Shown here one piece after another: positions 58,732-64,000 of a stretch of 64,000 nucleotides of DNA; position 1 is the first letter of the stretch, and the number at the start of each line of letters is the position of its first letter. The translations under genes were made by a program, and so were the position numbers. The stretch lies in the NCBI GenBank assembly GCA_002350615.1, contig DEFD01000028.1, positions 288,417 through 352,416 of the forward strand, in the 5' to 3' direction. The notes under the pieces were generated by a model. That model was not told the DNA's origin. It did not search any database and worked only from the letters and a program-made list of their open reading frames with translations. This DNA is from Bacteroidales bacterium UBA2861 (GTDB taxonomy: Bacteria > Bacteroidota > Bacteroidia > Bacteroidales > UBA932).

Positions 58732-59757
58732 TTAGTCATTTTCGGCGAAAAGACCTTCACCGGAAGTGGTTTTTATTCCAAGATGCTTATAGGCGCGGTC
58801 CGTCGCGATACGTCCGCGCTGGGTCCTGAGGATAAAGCCTTCCTTTATAAGATAAGGCTCGTAAACCTCCTCGAAGGTTCCCTGGTCTTCACCTATCGCC
58901 GTAGCTATAGTATTGGCACCGACAGGGCCGCCCTTGAATTTCTCTATTATGGTGGAAAGTATCTTGTTGTCCGTATCGTCCAGGCCCAGAGGATCTATCC
59001 GAAGTTTATCCAGGGCAAGTTTGGTGATGTTAATATCTATTTTGCCGTCACCTATCACCTGGGCGAAATCCCGGACCCTGCGAAGGAGGAGATTGCACAT
59101 ACGGGGAGTGCCGCGGCTCCGCACGGCTATTTCCTTTGCAGCCTGGTCGTCTATATCCACCTTGAGAATCGAAGCGCTGCGCTTTACTATGCGGACAAGA
59201 TCCGGAGCGTCGTAATACTCCATGGAGCAGTTGATGCCGAATCGGGCCCTCAACGGCGCGGTCAGAAGGCCGGCGCGGGTTGTAGCTCCAACGAGGGTGA
59301 AAGGTTCCAGATTGATGCGGACGGAGCGTGCGCCCGGCCCTTTGTCTATCATTATGTCTATGACGAAATCTTCCATTGCGGAATAGAGGTATTCCTCAAC
59401 TTCCGGTGAAAGACGGTGGATTTCATCTATGAAGAGCACGTCTCCCTGATGAAGGGAAGTGAGAAGCCCTGCCAGATCCCCGGGTTTGACCAGAACAGGA
59501 CCGGAAGTGGCCTTCATTTCCACTCCCATTTCATTTGCAATGATATGTGCGAGAGTCGTTTTTCCAAGCCCCGGAGGCCCGTGGAAGAGCGTGTGGTCGA
59601 GTGCCTCGCCCCTCATTTTGGCAGCTTTGATATAAATATGCAGATTGGACACTATTTCCCGCTGTCCTGTAAAATCTTCCAGTTCCTGCGGGCGTATAAT
59701 TCCGTCCAAATCCTTATCTTTGCCTTCGTTTAAGTTATGGGGGTTGAAATCGGGCAT
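58732..59757 (-). CDS. ruvB: Holliday junction helicase RuvB
   Basis: RuvB is the AAA+ motor of branch migration with RuvA. From ATG 59757 the 341-residue protein begins MPDFNPHNLNEGKDKDLDG and has Walker A GPPGLGKTTLAHI, Walker B LFIDEIHRLSPEVEEYLYSA, sensor GATTRAGLLTAPLRARFG and the C-terminal winged helix with EPYLIKEGFILRTQRGR. A TATATTTG element lies about 25 bases upstream. It is divergent from mfd across an AT-rich gap and is followed by sdhA. Confidence 0.97.
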   Translation of the reverse strand: MPDFNPHNLNEGKDKDLDGIIRPQELEDFTGQREIVSNLHIYIKAAKMRGEALDHTLFHGPPGLGKTTLAHIIANEMGVEMKATSGPVLVKPGDLAGLLTSLHQGDVLFIDEIHRLSPEVEEYLYSAMEDFVIDIMIDKGPGARSVRINLEPFTLVGATTRAGLLTAPLRARFGINCSMEYYDAPDLVRIVKRSASILKVDIDDQAAKEIAVRSRGTPRMCNLLLRRVRDFAQVIGDGKIDINITKLALDKLRIDPLGLDDTDNKILSTIIEKFKGGPVGANTIATAIGEDQGTFEEVYEPYLIKEGFILRTQRGRIATDRAYKHLGIKTTSGEGLFAEND

Positions 59758-59781
59758 CGGTTCCTCATTACAAAACAAATA

Positions 59782-59789
59782 CAAATATA
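59782..59789 (-). promoter_or_regulatory. TATATTTG element for ruvB
   Basis: The minus strand reads TATATTTG, about 25 bases before the ruvB ATG. Confidence 0.45.
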
Positions 59790-60025
59790 GTTCTTTTTAT
59801 TTATTCCGTTTTCTTTTTATATAAGATGTTGAAATGTTGATAAATGAATTAATTTATTGATAATTAGATAATTAGAACTATAATTAAATATTGAAAACCC
59901 TGTTTTTCTTTTGTTTTTTGACTGTAAATAACTTTCCTGGCCTGACGGCGGACCTTTTATAAACAGGGTTATCAACAGCTTTTTCACCGGTTTTTCGGCG
60001 TAAAAGTTGAAAACTTGAAAGAAGA
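59790..60025. other. AT-rich ruvB-mfd gap with DnaA-box-like 9-mers
   Basis: The gap is very AT-rich from 59790 to about 59930. It carries TTATCAACA twice, once on each strand (59835-59843 minus, 59969-59977 plus), and TTATCAATA (59855-59863 minus); the first differs from the DnaA box TTATCCACA at one position. No gene is visible. It could be promoter DNA only, or part of an origin-like element. Confidence 0.35.
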
Positions 60026-63000
60026 TTGGAGAGTAGACTAACCATAGCGCCGCAGGCCGTGGCGCAACTCGAAAGCGGAATAAATTCCAAAAAGGAAATA
60101 TTCTGCTCGGGACTTTATTTGTCCGCACGCTGGTTCGTCCTGAGCCAGGCCGCAAAAAAAACACTTAACTTTATAATCCTTCCGGATCAGGAATCGGCGG
60201 AATACTGCTGTGCGGACCTTTATTCGCTTGAGAGCACGGACAATGTTTTCTTCCTTCCCCATTCGGGTAAAGGACTGGAAAGAAGCAATTATAAATCTTC
60301 CCTCAGCGTCCAGCGTACGAGCGCCATATCGGAAATACTGAAAGGCGGAAAAGAGCGACGCTTCGTAGTAAGTTATCCGGCCGCCCTTCAGGAAAAAATA
60401 CCTTCCCGTAAAACCATAAAGGGAAGCGTCCTGAAACTTGCGAAAGGAGACGAAATCAATTTCGAAACGATAATATCCGTTCTCGGCAACGCAGGATTCG
60501 AAAGGGTGGATTTCGTATCGGCCCCCGGACAGTTTTCGGTGAGGGGTTCGCTGATAGACATTTTCTCCTATGCCAACAATGAACCGTATCGCGTTTCTTT
60601 CTGGGGAGACGAGATAGAGGAAATCCATACATTCAATTGCAATACCCAGATTTCCGATTCTTCCGTGGAAAGTGTGGAGATAGTTTCAGATCTTCTGGCT
60701 TCTCCCGACGAGGGGGGAGAAAATATCGTGAAACTCCTTCCTGAATCCACTCTGGTGTGGTTTGATTCAAGTGATGTCTATAAAGAAGAAGAGTTTTTCA
60801 CCCTACTTGACGGATACGGGAAGGTTTATCTGGAAGTACCTTTGGAAAGGCGTGGGGTGGAAACCGTAAACTTCAAGATTTCCCCGCAGCCCGTCTTCAA
60901 CAAGAACTACGAACTGCTCGCCGCGGACATCAGGGAAAAGACGGAAAAGGGACTCCATATAAGCATATTCTGCGAAAAGGATTCTCAGATAGAAAGGCTC
61001 CGTTCCGCCATTGCCACGGAAATAGGTATCATCCCGGATTTCATAAAGGGTAAGAATATCCACAGCGGATTCATAGACGCCGATTCGGGAAAGTGTTTCT
61101 ACACCGACCATGAGATTTTCGACCGTTTCCACCGTGTTGCCATGCGCCGCAGCGTGGAAAAAACAGAGCAGCTTACGGTTAACGAACTGAATTCCTTCAA
61201 CATTGGCGACTATATAGTTCACATCGACCATGGCATAGGCATATTCGGCGGTCTTGTTAAAATGTACGACGACAACGGCAAGGCCCGGGAAGTCGTGAAA
61301 ATCAATTATCGCGACGGCGACGTGATTTTCGTATCCGTACATTCCCTCAACAAAATATCCCGTTTCCGCTCCGCCGACGGCGAACCTCCGAAAATCAACA
61401 AACTGGGAAGCAAGACATGGGCTACGCTCAAGGCCAACGCCAAAAGGAAGGTAAAGGATATAGCGAAGGAACTTATCCAACTTTATGCGAAGCGCCGTTC
61501 CACCAAAGGTTTCGCTTTTTCGGCGGATACCTATCTGCAGGACGAACTGGAATCTTCCTTCATGTATGAAGATACCCCCGACCAGGAACTCGCCACAAAG
61601 ATGGTGAAGCAGGATATGGAAGATTCCTGCCCGATGGACCGTCTGGTGTGCGGAGATGTCGGCTTCGGAAAAACAGAAGTTGCCATAAGGGCCGCTTTCA
61701 AGGCTGTCTGCGACGGAAAGCAGGTGGCCGTGCTTGTGCCTACGACGATACTCGCCCTCCAGCATTTCAATACATTCAAGGCCCGTCTGGAAAATCTGCC
61801 TTGCAAGGTGGATTATGTAAGCAGGCTCCGCACCGCCAAGGAAATCAGTCAGATAAAAAGAGATCTGGCCGCAGGCAGGACAGATATACTCATAGGCACC
61901 CACAAGATACTCGGGGCAGGATTCGAATTCAAGGATCTGGGGCTCCTTATTATAGATGAAGAGCAGAAATTCGGGGTGAGCGCCAAGGAAAAACTGCGTC
62001 AGTTAAAGGCAGATGTCGATACCCTCACCCTCACTGCGACGCCGATTCCGCGCACTCTTCAGTTCTCCCTCCTCGGAGCCAGGGACCTGAGCATAATAAA
62101 CACCCCTCCCCCCAACAGGATTCCCGTGCAGACTGAGATAATGGTATTCGATGAAAAGGAACTGCACGGCATAGTGGAATACGAACTCAAACGAGGCGGG
62201 CAACTGTTCTTCCTCCACAATAAAGTTGAGGAACTTCCTTCGGTTTACGACATCCTCCACAGGGTTGCACCGGATGCCAGGATATGTGTGACGCATGGAA
62301 AACTCCCCGCCCAGCAGATGGAAGACAGGATGCTCGGCTTCATAAGAGGGGAATATGACATAATGCTCTGCACCACCATAATAGAAAACGGACTTGATAT
62401 TCCCAATGCGAACACGATAATAATCAACCAGGCCCAGAATATCGGACTCAGCGACCTGCATCAGCTGCGCGGACGGGTCGGCAGGTCCAACCGCAAGGCC
62501 TTCTGCTATCTGATTGTGCCTCCGCTCACTGGAATAACGGAAGAAGCCCGCCGCAGGCTGCGTGCAATAGAGGAGTTTTCGGATCTTGGCAGCGGCTTCA
62601 ACATAGCGATGCAGGATCTGGACATCCGTGGGGCAGGAAACCTGCTGGGTGCGGAACAGAGCGGCTTCATCATGGATATGGGATATGAGACCTACCAGAA
62701 GATAATCAACGAAGCCGTTGAGGAACTCGGTATAGAGAGCGGCGTGGAAACGAGGCGCAGCCAGCCTGTATTCTCCCGCGACTGCACCATAGAAACATCT
62801 TTCCAGGCATATCTGCCCGATGAATATGTAAATATCCCGGCGGAAAAGATAAGGCTCTACAAACAGCTGGACTCCATGACTTCCGAAAAGGAACTGGACC
62901 GCCTGCGCACGCAGCTGGAGGACCGTTTCGGACCCGTTCCCCAGGAAGCCGCCAATCTTTTCGATGTGGTGAAAATCCGCAATCTGGGTGCATCGCTCGG

Positions 63001-63220
63001 TTTCGAGAAGATCATTATCAAAAACGGAATGCTTATCTGCTTCTTCGTCGGCAATACGATGTCTCCTTATTACAAGTCGGACGTGTTCGCAAACCTCATC
63101 CAGAAGGTTTCCGAGCATCCGGGCGATTATGCGCTGCGGCAGACGGAAAAGCTGAAAATAGTTTCCCGGGGAGTGGAAAACCTTTCGCGTGCGTACGCGC
63201 TTTTGGCTAAGTTAAGATAA
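60026..63220 (+). CDS. mfd: Transcription-repair coupling factor Mfd
   Basis: Mfd displaces stalled RNA polymerase and recruits UvrA. The 1064-residue protein has an N-terminal UvrB-like region (SVRGSLIDIFSYANNEPYRV), the CarD-like polymerase-binding domain (GDYIVHIDHGIGIFGGLVKM) and the translocase with Walker A GDVGFGKTEVAIRAA, the DEEQ box LLIIDEEQKFGV, TLTATPIPRTLQFSLLGARD and QLRGRVGRSNRKAFCYL. The C-terminal TRCF domain contains IRLYKQLDSM. The start is uncertain: TTG at 60026 fits the N-terminus, since no ATG lies near. It is slightly shorter than the E. coli protein. It is divergent from ruvB and followed by coaX. Confidence 0.95.
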   Translation: MESRLTIAPQAVAQLESGINSKKEIFCSGLYLSARWFVLSQAAKKTLNFIILPDQESAEYCCADLYSLESTDNVFFLPHSGKGLERSNYKSSLSVQRTSAISEILKGGKERRFVVSYPAALQEKIPSRKTIKGSVLKLAKGDEINFETIISVLGNAGFERVDFVSAPGQFSVRGSLIDIFSYANNEPYRVSFWGDEIEEIHTFNCNTQISDSSVESVEIVSDLLASPDEGGENIVKLLPESTLVWFDSSDVYKEEEFFTLLDGYGKVYLEVPLERRGVETVNFKISPQPVFNKNYELLAADIREKTEKGLHISIFCEKDSQIERLRSAIATEIGIIPDFIKGKNIHSGFIDADSGKCFYTDHEIFDRFHRVAMRRSVEKTEQLTVNELNSFNIGDYIVHIDHGIGIFGGLVKMYDDNGKAREVVKINYRDGDVIFVSVHSLNKISRFRSADGEPPKINKLGSKTWATLKANAKRKVKDIAKELIQLYAKRRSTKGFAFSADTYLQDELESSFMYEDTPDQELATKMVKQDMEDSCPMDRLVCGDVGFGKTEVAIRAAFKAVCDGKQVAVLVPTTILALQHFNTFKARLENLPCKVDYVSRLRTAKEISQIKRDLAAGRTDILIGTHKILGAGFEFKDLGLLIIDEEQKFGVSAKEKLRQLKADVDTLTLTATPIPRTLQFSLLGARDLSIINTPPPNRIPVQTEIMVFDEKELHGIVEYELKRGGQLFFLHNKVEELPSVYDILHRVAPDARICVTHGKLPAQQMEDRMLGFIRGEYDIMLCTTIIENGLDIPNANTIIINQAQNIGLSDLHQLRGRVGRSNRKAFCYLIVPPLTGITEEARRRLRAIEEFSDLGSGFNIAMQDLDIRGAGNLLGAEQSGFIMDMGYETYQKIINEAVEELGIESGVETRRSQPVFSRDCTIETSFQAYLPDEYVNIPAEKIRLYKQLDSMTSEKELDRLRTQLEDRFGPVPQEAANLFDVVKIRNLGASLGFEKIIIKNGMLICFFVGNTMSPYYKSDVFANLIQKVSEHPGDYALRQTEKLKIVSRGVENLSRAYALLAKLR

Positions 63221-63233
63221 ATTAGTATTTTTG
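63202..63233 (+). promoter_or_regulatory. Complete promoter for coaX
   Basis: TTTG (63202-63205), a 20-base spacer and TATTTTTG (63226-63233) form an exact Bacteroidota promoter overlapping the mfd 3' end. The leader to ATG 63257 is about 20 bases. Confidence 0.75.
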
Positions 63234-63256
63234 CAGTCTGTGATTATCCATAGGAT

Positions 63257-63982
63257 ATGGCCAATCTTCTTGTGGAAATAGGTAATACCGCGCTTAAGGC
63301 GGCTTGGGCCGAGGGTATGACTCTCGGCAAGACTTTCCGTTACCAGGGGGAGAAATTCATCGATTTCATACTCTCGGTGACTTCAAGGGAGAAAGCCGAA
63401 ATAATGACGGTAGTGTCCGCCCGCCCCCTTTCGGCGGACGAGACTGCCCTTCTCAGGAAGGAATGCGGACATCTCATGATACTTGACAGCACCTTCCCAG
63501 ATATACTCCAGCGGCACGACCTTCCGGACTATCTTTCCTATGACCGAGCGGCTTCCCTTATGGCCGTGAGGTATCTTTTCAAGGGAAAGGCATGCACGGT
63601 ATTCGACTTCGGAACCACCCTTACCGTGGATTTCCTGTCCTCCGACGGGCTCTACAGGGGAGGAAACATCTCTCCCGGATGCAGGACGAGATTCAAATCC
63701 CTGAACCGTTATGCAAGGGCTCTTCCCCTTGTCAATACCCCGGCAAGGATACTGCATGAAGGGACCTCCCTGCAGTCTTCCATAGAGTCCGGAGTAATTT
63801 CGGGCATAATGTTTGAAATCGAAGGCTATATACGTTCCCATCCGGGCAACGTGGTAGTGTTTACCGGCGGTGATGCCGTTTATTTTGCAAAGAAGATGAA
63901 AGAGTCCTTCTTCGTGGTGAGCAACCTGGTGTTGATAGGACTTGCACTTATAACTGAAGATTATGTCGAAAAGAATTTATAG
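63257..63982 (+). CDS. coaX: Type III pantothenate kinase
   Basis: CoaX phosphorylates pantothenate in the first step of coenzyme A synthesis. The 241-residue protein has the acetate-kinase-like fold with VEIGNTALKAAWAEG near the N-terminus, then TVFDFGTTLTVDFLSSDG and RGGNISPGCR, and VVFTGGDAVYFAKKM near the C-terminus. The first motif has Glu where most members have Asp (DIGNT), a conservative change. It has its own promoter and overlaps the next reading frame by about 20 bp. Confidence 0.92.
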   Translation: MANLLVEIGNTALKAAWAEGMTLGKTFRYQGEKFIDFILSVTSREKAEIMTVVSARPLSADETALLRKECGHLMILDSTFPDILQRHDLPDYLSYDRAASLMAVRYLFKGKACTVFDFGTTLTVDFLSSDGLYRGGNISPGCRTRFKSLNRYARALPLVNTPARILHEGTSLQSSIESGVISGIMFEIEGYIRSHPGNVVVFTGGDAVYFAKKMKESFFVVSNLVLIGLALITEDYVEKNL

Positions 63983-64000
63983 CATTCTCGCAGCGGCGGC
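63963..64000 (+). CDS. Start of a probable exported protein, cut by the window end
   Basis: ATG 63963 opens MSKRIYSILAAA, a typical signal-peptide start, and overlaps the coaX 3' end in another frame. Only 12 codons are visible, so nothing more can be said about the product. Confidence 0.45.
   Translation, partial: MSKRIYSILAAA

Overview
The window is a bacterial chromosome segment from a member of the Bacteroidota, most likely a gut-type Bacteroidales. The evidence is a SusC/SusD pair, a hybrid-two-component-like regulator, serine-type sulfatases, fused SecDF, and promoters of the Bacteroidota form TTTG-N19-20-TAnnTTTG, several of which are exact. The species cannot be named from the sequence. 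Base composition is moderately GC-rich in the core. It looks distinctly more AT-rich by eye in parts of 33.3-38 kb.

Region 1 (1-3.1 kb, minus strand) holds the 5' part of pheS, a small secreted protein and a C69 dipeptidase. Region 2 (3.2-25 kb) is a heparin/heparan sulfate utilization locus. A seven-gene plus-strand operon encodes heparinase II (PL21), a heparinase III-like lyase (PL12), a surface glycan-binding lipoprotein, SusC, SusD, a serine-type sulfatase and a PHP/DUF3604 metal-dependent enzyme. It converges on a two-gene minus-strand operon (second PL12 lyase, second serine-type sulfatase). Divergent from that is a hybrid-two-component-like regulator that has lost its phosphorelay: the H-box His is Asn, the ATPase domain is absent, the receiver Asp is Glu and the acidic pair is Gly-Gly. 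Binding and import (SGBP, SusCD), depolymerization (PL21, PL12) and desulfation are all present. An unsaturated glucuronidase (GH88) and a sulfatase-maturing enzyme are not seen here.

Region 3 (25-33.1 kb) has an outer-membrane barrel, upp, secDF, a PD40-like secreted protein, malQ and tRNA-Ser(GCU). Region 4 (33.1-41.6 kb) is an accessory island beside the tRNA. The tRNA end is followed by nested hairpins and inverted partial copies of the tRNA 3' end. Then comes an eleven-gene minus-strand operon of largely unrecognised genes: two proteins carrying copies of one small duplicated domain, an OmpA-tailed membrane protein, a standalone copy of that protein's N-terminal domain, a PD-(D/E)XK nuclease-like protein, a voltage-gated-channel-like protein with a non-canonical pore and a large soluble tail, three small or coiled-coil or membrane proteins, an EcsC-TerB-like protein and a lipoprotein. 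This is the best candidate for an undescribed system. It combines an ion channel, a peptidoglycan anchor and a nuclease and may be a defence or envelope-stress module, but its function is inference.

Region 5 (41.7-64 kb) is conserved core. A long minus-strand run carries sufS, sufE, a MIP18-family gene, folK, glyS, a degenerate thiL-like gene, a DUF4923-like gene and dnaE. It is followed by ruvA, mnmG (with a perfect 16-bp parS-like palindrome inside it), ybeY, tonB, hflX, sdhB-sdhA without an adjacent cytochrome subunit, ruvB, mfd, coaX and the first codons of a secreted protein. The parS-like site, plus an AT-rich ruvB-mfd gap with DnaA-box-like 9-mers, raises the possibility that the window is near the replication origin.
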